Shown: positions 1 through 10,799, numbered from the stretch's first letter. The stretch: 32,274 nt of DNA from Plakobranchus ocellatus (GCA_019648995.1 BLXT01004491.1:3168252-3200525), one strand, 5' to 3'. Notes: generated by a model not told the origin, from the sequence alone. Numbers and translations are program-made.

Positions 1-204
1 GTCCAACAGTAGCTCCAGAAAGGGTAATGCATTATGTGTCGAGTTACATTGTTGTTATTGCATGTGTATAAATAAATAAATTAAACATATGAAAACAGTA
101 ATATCCAATTATAATGATTTTTATGGTTTTTTATGAAGTTTAATATTGGCGATAATATGTTATAATTTATTCTTGAAAATTCATATTACTAAGACTTAGA
201 TTGT

Positions 205-1095
205 TTAAGATTTACTCGTTATGTAAAGGTCAATAAGAGAAAGACCACATTGCTTCCAATACATGGCATTTATGGTATCTTTATCTTTAAGAGGTTGAAA
301 AACTGATGGTGGATTTTTGGGAATAATTTGAGCTTTGCAAAGACACTGTAAATCATCATATTATTATTTGTCTTTATCGATCCTAGGACCTTTTCTGAAA
401 TTGAGCATATCCAATTTAATATAATGAAAATCAACACTGTGCTACACTTTTTGTATTCTCTGAGCCAAATTGAGCTGATGGTACCGTGTATAATAATCAT
501 ACAAAATGTGAACAATGTTGGGATTTTCTTTGGTTATTTTCATGGATTTTATGTTTATCCATTTAACTTTTTGTTTATTAACGTCGAGGTCGAAGTTTTT
601 CAAATGGCCAGCAACTTCTTTAAAATATAAAAAAAAGCAATGCTCATCAAGTTCCTTGACAATTTAATGAGACTTGGTATGTTTAGCAGCACTTATTATA
701 CCTACTCAATGTGGGGTGGTTTAGATGTCCAAATGTTTACTTACACGTTCTACAGTGGAATGGACTCTGTCGTTCTCATTTTTGCTGTGACCTTTAATGA
801 AAAAAAATCGTGCTCTATTCGTGAAAAAAACAAACTCAGTTAAAGCACAATATGGTAAGGAAATATTTATTTGGTTTTGACCGCCGCAAGAATCGGAATA
901 CAATGATAAACATACAACACCTCTTTCTCTCGTGTTCACACTTGATATAATCAAACACACAAGATCCGATCTTATTCGACCCTTTTGCAGCAATACCTTC
1001 ATGCCAGATATTGCAAACAGCTTGACCACTTCCAAGGTCATACAAGGATAAATTAAATGTATTTAAAATAACGAACCTGGACTAAAATCGGGTCA
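205..1095 (-). pseudogene. Decayed transposon-type protein (C-terminal RNase H-like/DDE-type region)
   Basis: Read on the minus strand, this stretch carries a recognisable but broken protein. The first frame (about 1065-946) has LYDLGSGQAVCNIWHEG followed by GSNKIGSCVFDYI. A frameshift then leads to LYSDSCGGQN (about 903-874) and GHSKNENDRVHSTVE (about 792-748). The same frame continues through several in-frame stops to IISAAKHTK, KELDEHCFF and KVKWINIKSMKI (about 690-537). A second frame change precedes LCKAQIIPKNPP (about 355) and a terminal stop at 205-207. The order of an acidic YSD-xCGGQN motif, a GHS-xxE-xD-xxHS motif and a KVKW block matches abundant uncharacterised, probably transposon-derived proteins of insects, cnidarians and molluscs. 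I associate them with DUF7869-like domains, but that label is from memory. At least two frameshifts and about four stops make it non-functional. The N-terminal half was not recognised above about 1095. Confidence 0.72.
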
Positions 1096-2655
1096 ACACA
1101 AAGTCGACTTATCCAACAGTATGATCTTGTTGTTGGAAATTGTTGTTTGCGCTTAGCTTTCTAACGCTGTTTCGTTCATATAAGATTTACTATTATTATG
1201 AAACCTAATACATGGATTTGCCTTAAAAGTGTGTTAATTTTTTTTTAAATCCATGACCCTGCCGGATCATGACCTGCCGCAGATAATCACAGTAATTGGA
1301 CATGGATTACCAAGTATATGACGTCACATTCCTTCAACCTTGATAATGTAGGTTTCCTTTATTTCTGTCACATTTTGGCTCTCTGCTTCTTATTGGCAAG
1401 AACAGTTTTTTTCCTTTCTTTCTTGTCTCTTTCCTATCATAGTAATTATATTTCTTCTCTATTATATTTGCCGCGGGCCAGATTCATTGTTTTTCTCTTT
1501 TTGTCTGCAAAACGATTTTTTTACTTTATTCTTTTTAAATATTAATTTACTCATTGTGCCTTTTGGAATGTACTGCAATAGTTATCATTATTTGCTTTTA
1601 AGTGTTATATTTTGTGTATCATCATGGTCGTAGCTGATGTTGCTGTTGATATTTAGATATATCTTTTAAAAAGTTAACCGCAAACAATTTGTTTTGTCTT
1701 CTTGATTGGTATCTATGTAGGGCTAGCTTTGAGTGCCCAACGATTTTAACTTTTGTCTGCTTTGACAAAAACCTGACAGACAAAGCAAACCATTCAGTGA
1801 AGAAACGAGACAATTAAAGGAAAAAGGAATTTCATGTTGATCACTTTTCATTAAAAGCAATTAACCTAACGCATTGGAGTTTTATAGGCATTGTGAATCG
1901 GGAACAATGACGGACCAGTCAAAGAATGTACGTCAATGACTAAATTGATCTATTCTTCCATCTCAATATTCAGGGAACATAAACGTCTGTATATCGAGTA
2001 AAGACTTATTATCTTTCAGATAAGGCAGTGGATTGAAGTATATTTTATTTTCTCTGTCAAGGAAAGTCAAAACATTGTAAATGAATTATCATAACTCTTC
2101 GAAATGCCGTACTCTTCAACTATGGACGTTTTTCATGTTTGCAAGATGTCAAGGCAGGACTGCACTAAGTTTGATTTATTATGAAGTCAACCAATCTTGT
2201 CTGATTACTTGGGGAAACTTTTCAGCTCAACATTGAAGTATAGGAGTGAAGGCTATTGGAGTGCGCTTTCTGAGTGCGCAATTTCTGTGCCAATTTTTCA
2301 CGTTATCCGTTTGTATTAATGAATATGCTCTACAATGTCGTTGTTGGTACCATATTTATTGTATTGTTTACCAAGTCCAGCCTTTTAAAAACGAGCAGGC
2401 TATGCCGCTTTCTGCTGAACATGTTATAATGTTTGAATTAATGTAAATAAAATCATTAAAAAAAACCGTTGTTTTAAATCTTCCTTTTTTCCTAAGCTCT
2501 TTGCTCATGTCAGGTAGTATATATAAGTGGATAGAAAAAGGTATTTAAAAAAAAAAAAAAACCTTTGCAAACAATCTTTTCAAGAATGAAATGAGTGGCT
2601 TCTGGAAGGGAAATTTATCAGTGATGGAAGTGAGTAGCATACCAAATTGCGGTAG
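1096..2655. other. Intergenic, no gene recognised
   Basis: AT-rich DNA with only short, low-complexity open frames, such as a pyrimidine-rich one at 1318-1545 that gives a hydrophobic Phe/Leu/Ser string. An AATAAA followed by an A-run (about 2446-2465) could be the tail of an old retroposed sequence, but no body is recognisable. I see no exon with coding-like composition. Confidence 0.5.
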
Positions 2656-2657
2656 AC

Positions 2658-2770
2658 AAAATAATAGTGCTAAATTGATGGTATTTCTGACAGTCGATCT
2701 AATCGGTCGTCAGCGTTTGTAGGGATTAGATCGGCTGTCAGAATACCGTGAATTTAGCACTATTATTTTT
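2658..2770. repeat. Long imperfect palindrome (foldback / MITE-like)
   Basis: The left arm (2658-2704) and right arm (2724-2770) are inverted copies of about 47 bp with only a few mismatches, separated by a 19-20 bp loop. The shared arm reads AATAATAGTGCTAAATT, then a GGTATT(T)CTGACAG block, then GATCTAATC. The symmetry continues weakly outward (GGTAGAC on the left, GTGTAGG on the right). Such structures are typical of small non-autonomous DNA transposons, or could fold as an RNA hairpin if transcribed. There is no coding content. Confidence 0.75.
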
Positions 2771-5096
2771 CAGTGTAGGAATCTTATGAAAATGCTGGTT
2801 TGATAACATCAAATAAAAGAGACTCATAATATGCGCCTCCACAAAGTCATCGAAACAAAGCGACCCATAATTTGACAAAGTTCACACTTCTTGTACATTA
2901 ATAGTTTCAACTAGATTTCAATATATATTGAAAGAAAAGTAATTTCATTACTTGAAGGCTTATTTAACGGATTGATACCGAGCTATTAGAATGACATTAT
3001 TTTAACTATTTAAGCCGCAAAAATTTTGCTTAAACTCAACCAATATGCATAATAGATAATCTTTGTATATTCATAAGGCTTACTTTAAAACTTTTTCTGG
3101 CCATATAGATATGAATTATACAAAAACCAAATCTCCTTCAAAGCGCCCTTAAAAATAACATGATTTGTAAAAAAGACCCACAAATCCATGTAAATAAAAA
3201 ACTAACGTGAAACATTTCTCCACTGTCTTATCCCAAATCACTCACCGAACAGCGTTAATTTTATCGGAACATAATCTACAGCTCTTCCTTTCAAATGTAA
3301 GACTAAAAATCAAAGAACGACAAATAATAGTTTAAAAAAGAAGCTCTTTTGCAAAAAAACTAGCATATTGTGAAGAGACAAAATATGAAATACCCGACGC
3401 TGGCTTAGAATAGTGAGCGAAAAAGTTTTCTAGAAAAAAAGCCTGGAAGCTGTTATTTATAAACAATTAGTCTTGCCCTAAAATTAAGCTTTTAAGCTCT
3501 TTCATTTTGTCGTACTACATGCAAAATATGTATCTACACGCTTTTGTCTAAAGAAGTTTTCGCTATCGGGCATTCAAATAACATAGCATTCAGATTTTAC
3601 ACTCTATTAATTAGATATCAAGACCTCCATATGTCTAGCAGAGAAATTATAGAAAACCTATATCTTGGCATTTAGCGCATCTCGAAGTTTATATTTTCGA
3701 AAGTAGATACAGAGCTAGAAGTCATCAAAGATCTTATCTACTCTTTTTGGGTTCGAGATTTATTGTAGATATATGTATGGATTCTAGATCTTCTAGACCT
3801 TGATTGGAGTCTTTAATTTTTTTAATTCAAATTTTTCATTAACATCTGGATCTAGATATTTCTATTTAAGCCATCTAAATTTATGAACTTTCGAGATTAT
3901 ATCTAGGCGTCGAGCATTAATAGGAAAACAGGGAAGAAGCAGAGGCAGAGAGAACAATGGCTTTTCGGAAGATGCAATGAATTATTTACGAATAAGATCT
4001 GAATAAAACTTCCTTTTTTTAAGAGCATCTGAGCAGAAATCAATAGCAAAGTACAAGTCAACACCAGTCTCAAATGTAACTTTTGTCAAAAATAATGATT
4101 CGCGTTTGATTCGAGTAAAGCTCAAACAAATGATACAAAGAAACAAAACCAAACAAAACAAAACGAATTAGCTTATAAATCAGACAATGCAATTAGGAAT
4201 AACTTCTTTCTGTTGTAGGTTTTTTATTACAGTCCTCGCATTCGCAACCAGCTCAGTATCTTTCTGTTCAATATTAAATGTGAAATTTCAAAACAATGTC
4301 TTGTTTTATAGGAGACCATAAACTTGATTTCTACATTTCATTCATTATTATTTGATCTCAGGTATTTTATTCCACATCAAGCCTGGTTAGAATGCTGTGC
4401 TCAACCCCGCGACAGAAGGTCTACGCTGATTTCAGTCTGAACATTTGCTCCTAACTCTCTAGACAAAGCGAAAAAAAATACTTTGAGAAAAAAAAAAACC
4501 CCAAAAGAACATCACTTGCCCATATCGTGACGATAACTTTACTTTATTTCAGATTAAGAACTCATTTCATAAATTTGTATAAAAATGGCTAACAAGTATT
4601 TGAAGCGGATATCTTTTTTTTAAAAAAAATCTTGTGAAATAATCATTCTTGCCACCGATTAGACTTTTTCAAGCACCACATAAGAAGAACCAGATAATTC
4701 TTATGAATAGTTCTTATATACACATATTGCTGGGTATAAAAGCTGTATTAGTGTTAAAAGATCAGGCAAGGTGAAAATAACGATTTACTCGCCTTTTTGT
4801 CCTCCTCTCTCTTCGTCCATGTTTTCCTCAGAGATCGGAAAAAAAAGAAAAGCAATCAAGCACTTTATTGTAGAAATTCCCACGGGGTTAAATTGTTTTT
4901 TTGTCCATTTATGCTACATAACACGACAGCCCTCTAGTGGCGGCAAAGGTTGTCGGTCGATAGATGATAAGGTACAAGTCCATGAAATGTTTTAAATTTT
5001 CCAGCGAGAGTCTTACAGGCTAAGAGTTTTGCTTTTATTCTTTTATTTTAGATATAAAAGAAAACCTCTTACTTTAGATGCTCTATTTAAAAATAG
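2771..5096. other. Intergenic; CTAGAT-rich in 3.6-3.9 kb
   Basis: No gene is recognised. Between about 3600 and 3910 the sequence is enriched in variants of CTAGAT/AGATCT (for example around 3780, 3800, 3850 and 3900). The same word family recurs at 10.57-10.79 kb. At 4381-4460 a minus-strand stretch weakly resembles a tRNA B-box, but it does not align with the SINE family seen elsewhere in the window. Short A-runs occur at 4140-4165 and 4470-4500. Confidence 0.45.
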
Positions 5097-5098
5097 TA

Positions 5099-5240
<142 letters not shown>

Positions 5241-5609
5241 AAAAATAGTATCAGCAGCAGTATTGAGCTGTAATTTTGAAGAGAATAATAGTCACTAAGA
5301 TTACAATGGAACGCTTTCTAGACTGGTTAAATTTTTTTTTTTTTGATATAGAGAGAAAAATGATTAAGTATTTTTCGAATTTTTATGAAAGAGACAATTC
5401 TTGTGATAACAATTTGGGGCATTTATATGACAGAAGCGTGGCTACTTTGATGTTGGGGGATCACAGCCTTTGAAGAAATTTAAGGTGAGTTAACTATAGC
5501 AATACCATTGAGGCATCTGGAAAGATGGAATTTACGAAATGAAAAAGAAGATGAAAACAAGAGAGGTATTTGCAAAGACGAAATGAATGAGCATGTCAGG
5601 GACTGTAGG

Positions 5610-5628
5610 AAGAGCGAGAGTGAGTGAA

Positions 5629-5692
<64 letters not shown>

Positions 5693-5695
5693 AAG
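5610..5695. repeat. GA dinucleotide microsatellite ending in a G-run
   Basis: Uninterrupted (GA)n from about 5626 to 5684, followed by 9 G residues. The flanking 150 bases are also purine-rich. Open frames here encode only Ser/Leu repeats and are artefacts of the repeat. Confidence 0.95.
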
Positions 5696-5699
5696 AGAT

Positions 5700-6535
5700 A
5701 AGAGAAACAGAGGAAATAGAAAGAGAGAAATGGAGGAAAATGGTAAAAAGATAAATAAATGTATCTTTCTGTCTTTCTTTTGCGTTTCTACATTGATACA
5801 TGGATTATATAGCAATGTAAAAATATGCAAGTAAAGCTATAAAATCACGATTTTGTCTTTTTTTTTTTAAGAAGAGAAAGAGAAGAAAATCATAATAACA
5901 CTTACGGCGCATGTAGATGGCTCTTGCTTCGTGAAAGTTTTAACGTGCTTGTCATGTTATAATGTGCGTGATAAAAACATCCTTGTCAATAAATAATGAG
6001 GGAAGTGCTGGGTGGAGAGGATAAACTCAGCTCTTTACATTAATGCAATGCTAGGCTCCAGCCCACTCAAAACAAAGTTATAGGTTTGAGTGAGAAATGT
6101 TTTTAGTGCTGATCAATATTTCAGTTCAGAAAGATTGCGTGAACCGGAAGGCATTCAGAAAAGCAAGTAGGAGCACTAGATTTGAATGGAATAATTCTTA
6201 CTGTTAGCGTTGACGAAAACACGAAAGGTTTGGAATTGGGTTAACGAAGTTTAGTATTCAGGTCTGATTTAAAGATTTGAACGTCTGATTTGATGTCCTC
6301 GGAAAAGATGCAGACATTGTTCGTTCACCTCTTCAGTGATTTCAGTCTTTGGTCTCCGTTCTGCATAGATTTCATGGCGAGTTTAGCTAACATCAACGCC
6401 CCCTTCGCCACTTCCAAATTACTTGTCAACCTAAAACATCACAAACAATAATAACAACAACACAACAGCAAAAATAATAATAAGAATAAGAACAGCAGCA
6501 ACAAAAACACACCAAGGACGAAGCAACAAAAGAAA
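5700..6535. other. Intergenic, no gene recognised
   Basis: Ordinary AT-rich DNA. The part from 6430 to 6540 is very A/AAC-rich and leads into the duplicated block at 6539. No exon, RNA gene or mobile element was recognised. Confidence 0.45.
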
Positions 6536-6538
6536 ACA

Positions 6539-7052
6539 AAATATACCCCAGACAAACCCCAAAAAGGGCAAAAGAAAAAAAATTAGCATATTTTAAAAAC
6601 ATTTTATTCCAATTCCACTTGCATTTAATTCTCAAGGACATAAATAATCTGCCATCTCATCTAGATCTACTTGTTTCATACGTCAAGTATTTTATCTTTA
6701 TTTTTTTCAGTGAAAGCATATCAAAATTTACAAAGCAAGGTTCTTCAACCAACAAACACCATCATGTGAAAAACTTCGAGGACAAAACACAAAAATAAAA
6801 CAAAACACACTACAGACAAACCCCAAACAAGGGCAAAAGAAAAAAAAACTAGCATCATTTTAAAACAACTCTATCTGCTTTTAATTCTTATGGAAACGGA
6901 CAAAGATCGCCCAATCACGATATACAAATAATCTGCCATCTCATCTACTTGTTTCGTACGTCAAGTACTTTATCTTTATTACCTGCAGCAAAAGTATATT
7001 AAAATTTACAAAGCAAGATGCTTCAACCAACAAACACTATCGCGTGAAAAAT
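6539..7052. repeat. Direct duplication of a ~250-bp block behind receptor 1
   Basis: Two diverged copies lie in tandem, at about 6539-6779 and about 6803-7052. Shared landmarks, in order, are CAGACAAACCCCAAA with AAGGGCAAAAGAAAAAAAA, then AAATAATCTGCCATCTCATCTA, then ACGTCAAGTA with TTTATCTTTATT, then AAATTTACAAAGCAAG and CTTCAACCAACAAACAC. The second copy has an insertion of about 30 bases (near 6890-6920). The block lies 3' of the receptor 1 stop, so part of it may be in that gene's 3' untranslated region. Confidence 0.8.
6975..6980 (-). promoter_or_regulatory. Candidate polyadenylation signal of receptor 1
   Basis: TTTATT on the plus strand is AATAAA on the minus strand, about 380 bases after the receptor 1 stop codon. 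It lies inside the second copy of the duplicated block, and the first copy carries an equivalent AATAAA. The site is inferred from the hexamer alone. Confidence 0.3.
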
Positions 7053-7358
7053 GTGTCCAAAACCAAGCAGACATCCTCCAAACCTAACGAGTTTTTACTA
7101 ATTTCTATACAGGTCAGCTGTATATTAAAAAAAATTACTGCAGCATTCTACCAACACTTTGGTGGATGTAGAAAAAACAAAACAAAACAAAAACCATTTT
7201 TTCAAAATAGACATACTCCTCAGACGGATAGCATGCTGTTCTATGAAACACGTCTAAGCAATCTGAAAGTAAATGCCTTGAAGATTAAAGCTTACTGAGT
7301 TGAACCGTGAGTTTAATGCAGGCGACTAGCTTTGGACAACGTAAAACCAAGTATATGT

Positions 7359-9854
7359 TTACTTGTTGGGTGGTTTGGGGCGGCGCCGTGAGGCCAGCAA
7401 TCTCAGGTAAACATTAATCCTTGCCTTGGCCTGACGTCGGAACATCTGACTTGTGAGTAGATGTAACAATGGGTTCATAACATTTGCCATGAACATTATC
7501 TCGGGCATCAGTGTCTGGTAGTCCACAAGACCTAATTCAGTGAGGTAGAAGGGCAGCCACCAGAGGCAATAGGTCAGCGTCAACAAACATAAGCGAGCCG
7601 TCACTCGAATGGACAAGCTCCATTGAAAGCAAGTGGACTTTCCCTCCATAACGCATTTCCGTCGAGATAGGGACAAATGTTGACTCTCCTGAAGAGTAGC
7701 CATGTTCGCTTCAACTGTATTATTGCTGTGTTTCGTTAGTTCTGAGTTTGTGTCATGGATTGTGTCCGTATTATCAGTTGTTTGCAATTCATCATTTGTT
7801 GATTGACTGTTGGCGAGCGGTAATATCGCATCACAAGAATTTGTATGGGGCGCTGTTTGAATCGTTATAGTAAGAACTTTAGGTGTGATGGCCATCGCAT
7901 TGAATTGGCGACCGGTGCCATGAAGGACATTGTTAGGCGGTTCATCTTGGTCGCTAGAGCTTTCCCTAAGAGTTTGGAATTTTACAGAGAATAAAGGATC
8001 TGCCAAAGTTTTTATGTGGCCAGACTGTCTTACATCTGTCCCGCCTGAACGTGGTTTCATGCTATCACCTTTGCTGGTTTTAAAACGTGCAGCATCCTGA
8101 GTAATCTTGCTTAAGCCTGTTGTGCTGTTTTGGGCTACCTTGCAAGGTCCTCTAACTATAATAAGTTTTTCTTCTTTTTTCTTCACATTAGATGACTTGA
8201 TGCAAAGTTCCCTGCTGTTTGTGCTTTTTGCTGTAGATTCCGAAGTTGGAGATGAAAAGCTCCCTTGTTCCAGGGAAATAAGGTCAAATACTTTTGAGGA
8301 CTTATTGAAACAGCTCCAGTCTTCTGGATTATCACTCTCACTACCCAATGTCTCGAAAGAGTTACGTCGAACGACTGGTTGGTTGGGATTATAGCAACAT
8401 GGTTCTGGATCAGACTGAGGACCGTCTGTGCTGAGTTCAAAGTTCATATTGGACTGATGGGAAAAACGCCGTTGTTTAGTATTTTTCGAATTTTTTCTAA
8501 AACAAGCCAATGTTGTCCCTAATATTCTATTGTTGCACTTTTTCCCTCGTGAAACATTATAGTTGTTATGTTCTGTTTGTAATTCACTTTTGCATGTAAC
8601 AGAAGAACTTTTCAAATTAGTGTTACACATTTCACTGCTAATAACCCCTTTATTCTTATTATTTTCTGCGGTGGCCTCTTTCATCGACCAATCCTGTGGA
8701 TCACGTATTGGCCCCACTTTTCTAACGAGCCGTTTACGAAACTTAAATAGATCAATAGATTGTAAAGAGGAGCCAGTCACAGTTGTAGATTCTAATGGTA
8801 AACATTCCTTGCTTTCATTACCATCTTTATAGTCGACAGTGAGGTGTCTTGGGCGATGAGAGTAAGGAAATAAGAATTCCCTTTTCTGCTTTTGTTTCTC
8901 CCTCGTGAGGACCGTTTCGTTTTGATGGCAGTTTCGACTTACCTTACAATAATTTGAAGAGCTTGATGCGTCGTTAGACGTCTCAGCTGCTACATTTTCA
9001 TAACAATCGTTGGATTCCTGAGGGGCTTTCACCACGGATATTGCAGAAATGCTCTCCAGGTCACAGCAAGGCCGAGCTCTCAACTCTTGGGTAGCTTGTC
9101 TCGACGGTCGAGACAGCGTCGACTGAAGCCTAAACTGATCCTTTTGGCGTAACGTGTGAAACATGAAAAAATATAGAACCAAGACAAGTACTATCAAAGA
9201 CCCGCAGCACACAGCAAATCCAAACTGTACAATGAAGCGGGCGTCCCATACACGGTCAGAATTCGATAACATAGACGTGATGTAGCAGGGGTATCCTTCA
9301 CGCATTAGGAAGGTTACCTCGCGGACAAAAAGATCACTTTGGTTTCCCGTCAGATCAGGCCATTCATCTTTCACGGTGATCTCCCCCTTCAGATAGATCG
9401 GTGCAATGATGCCAGCATAGGCTGCACTCATAAATGCCCAGCCTGCAACAAAATGGAGAGTCTGGTGTGTGATCAATGGTCTCTGCAATAGGCAAACCGC
9501 TTGGTAACGATCGAAGGTAATGCAGAAAAATAGCATGAGGCTTACTCCGATACATGCATAGGAGACACTGAGACAGAGGCCACATACCACCGCTGGCACT
9601 GCCTTCAGTACCAACATCATTCGTAAAGGCATAACCACGACACAGATGATGAGGTCCATGGCGGCCAGGGCTGAGATGAAATAGGTAGAGAGAACTTTAC
9701 GCCGAGTGTGGAGATAAACATCCAGTAACAGTGAGTTCACAACGATGCCCACTAACGACAAGAAACCCATGAAGAAGAGCAATGTGATATCTCTCTGTTG
9801 GGCCATCTCTACAGCATCAGCCCGAGCAGCAGCAAGACTTGTGGACAAATTCAT
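7359..9854 (-). CDS. Intronless class A (rhodopsin-type) GPCR with giant ICL3, paralogue 1; GPR22-like
   Basis: An 831-residue seven-transmembrane receptor in one exon. Approximate layout: TM1 24-47 (N40), TM2 58-82 (LAAMDL with the conserved Asp), Cys91 at the start of TM3, DRY at 115-117, TM4 133-154 with Trp139, Cys190 in extracellular loop 2 as the likely disulphide partner, TM5 208-233, intracellular loop 3 about 234-750, TM6 with WWLP at 765-768, and TM7 with NPLLH at 794-798. A short basic tail follows. N-glycosylation sequons occur at N2 and N171. TM5 lacks the usual Pro, and NPxxY is changed to NPLLH. The loop is Ser/Asn-rich and has basophilic kinase-type sites (RRNS, RRFS). The membrane core recalls GPR22-type orphan receptors (ITxDRY and the PLL motif of TM7). 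The ligand is unknown. The start is the conserved Met shared with paralogue 2; it has A at -3, and the only in-frame extension begins at GTG. Class A assignment is firm; the subfamily is tentative. Confidence 0.93.
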   Translation of the reverse strand: MNLSTSLAAARADAVEMAQQRDITLLFFMGFLSLVGIVVNSLLLDVYLHTRRKVLSTYFISALAAMDLIICVVVMPLRMMLVLKAVPAVVCGLCLSVSYACIGVSLMLFFCITFDRYQAVCLLQRPLITHQTLHFVAGWAFMSAAYAGIIAPIYLKGEITVKDEWPDLTGNQSDLFVREVTFLMREGYPCYITSMLSNSDRVWDARFIVQFGFAVCCGSLIVLVLVLYFFMFHTLRQKDQFRLQSTLSRPSRQATQELRARPCCDLESISAISVVKAPQESNDCYENVAAETSNDASSSSNYCKVSRNCHQNETVLTREKQKQKREFLFPYSHRPRHLTVDYKDGNESKECLPLESTTVTGSSLQSIDLFKFRKRLVRKVGPIRDPQDWSMKEATAENNKNKGVISSEMCNTNLKSSSVTCKSELQTEHNNYNVSRGKKCNNRILGTTLACFRKNSKNTKQRRFSHQSNMNFELSTDGPQSDPEPCCYNPNQPVVRRNSFETLGSESDNPEDWSCFNKSSKVFDLISLEQGSFSSPTSESTAKSTNSRELCIKSSNVKKKEEKLIIVRGPCKVAQNSTTGLSKITQDAARFKTSKGDSMKPRSGGTDVRQSGHIKTLADPLFSVKFQTLRESSSDQDEPPNNVLHGTGRQFNAMAITPKVLTITIQTAPHTNSCDAILPLANSQSTNDELQTTDNTDTIHDTNSELTKHSNNTVEANMATLQESQHLSLSRRKCVMEGKSTCFQWSLSIRVTARLCLLTLTYCLWWLPFYLTELGLVDYQTLMPEIMFMANVMNPLLHLLTSQMFRRQAKARINVYLRLLASRRRPKPPNK

Positions 9855-10560
9855 TCTCGACACAGATGGTGAAAGTTTGTTTCTATTATTATTTTAAAAA
9901 ATATTTTTGATGATTGTCGTCGTAAATCAGACGCTTCGCAGACAAGCACCTGTTCAGATCAGATCACAGGAGACATCGTTAAAGGGTTTACCAAAATTAA
10001 AAGAAAGGGTTGGAATTTCTATCATAAATAGGAATATTGTCGACCTTACAAACATTGTTAAATTCGCTCCATAGTTTTGCACAAATTTGAAAAGAAAAAG
10101 CTATCTAGAAGGGACACTGATTATTCCATCACTGTAGGCTAACTATTTTAGCATTCAGTACGAATTCCCAGAATTAAAAAAAAAATAGAGGAACCGCCTA
10201 TTTTAGCATTCAAACTTCAACTCTCTGGCTCATACATTGCTTGGTTGTTCTCAATAAAAACATGCATCTATAATAAATGTTTGTGCATTTTGAATTTTAA
10301 AAGTCCTGAACCATTGAGCAGAATGACTTCAAATTTGTTTGACAGATTAGTTTTGGCGGAAAGATGCACTTTTGTTTCTAGAAATAAAAATTCTATCTCC
10401 TCTAAATCTTGTGCCTTTATATTGTTTCCTCGAAATACAACTCAGAATTGTACGATCAGCCTTGTTGCTAACATTTGAAATGTATAAATTTCCGGTTTAC
10501 GATTGTTTAAATTGGAGCCATAGAGATAAACTAATCAATGGCTTTCATTCTAGGCTGCAT
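9855..10560. other. Upstream flank of receptor 1
   Basis: Similarity between the two receptor loci ends within a few bases upstream of the conserved start codon, so this flank is unrelated to the one at 23.6 kb. The minus-strand sequence TTTCACCATCTGTGTCGAG immediately before the ATG could be a splice acceptor for a 5' leader exon. No TATA box was seen. A perfect 15-bp direct repeat, CTATTTTAGCATTCA, occurs at 10143-10157 and 10198-10212. It brackets 40 bases with an A-run and resembles a target-site duplication. Confidence 0.4.
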
Positions 10561-10564
10561 TGGA

Positions 10565-10790
10565 AGTGAAGGTCTAGATTCTAGCTTTGATATCATAACC
10601 AAGGCATCATTATATCTAGATCTAGATAGGCCTGATTAGAGATCTAGATTCGAGCCCTAATTAAGCTTTGCTTTAATCCTGGTCTGTATTCTAGGTAAGC
10701 AAAGCGGCATCTTGGTTATTTCAATCCTAGATTCTAGATTCTTATTAGAGCTTTAGATCTACGAGAATCTAGATCTAAACTAGCAGGAAT
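10565..10790. repeat. CTAGAT/AGATCT-rich tract
   Basis: Repeated variants of CTAGATCTAGAT occur near 10605-10630, 10640-10650, 10725-10740 and 10755-10780. They are interspersed with other sequence rather than forming a strict tandem array. The 3.6-3.9 kb region uses the same words. The tract is palindromic at short range and has no coding content. Confidence 0.6.
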
Positions 10791-10799
10791 CCATTATTA

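Noticed and set aside
2246-2465. 66-codon frame followed by AATAAA and an A-run, considered as a retroposed transcript
   Set aside because: The A-run is short, no target-site duplication was seen, and the peptide has no recognisable motif.
4381-4470. Minus-strand B-box-like word (GTCGCGGGGTTGAGC)
   Set aside because: The flanks do not follow the SINE family seen at 16.1, 20.8 and 32.1 kb, and no A-box is convincing.
5480-5830. Ser/Leu-rich open frames on the minus strand
   Set aside because: They are translations of the GA microsatellite; the same applies to frames at 16158-16514, 16819-17100, 21203-21412 and 30424-30748.
8107-8394. Plus-strand and other-frame open frames inside both receptor genes (also 8563-8832, 9364-9585, 23963-24184, 25221-25520)
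   Set aside because: Shadows of the long receptor reading frames.
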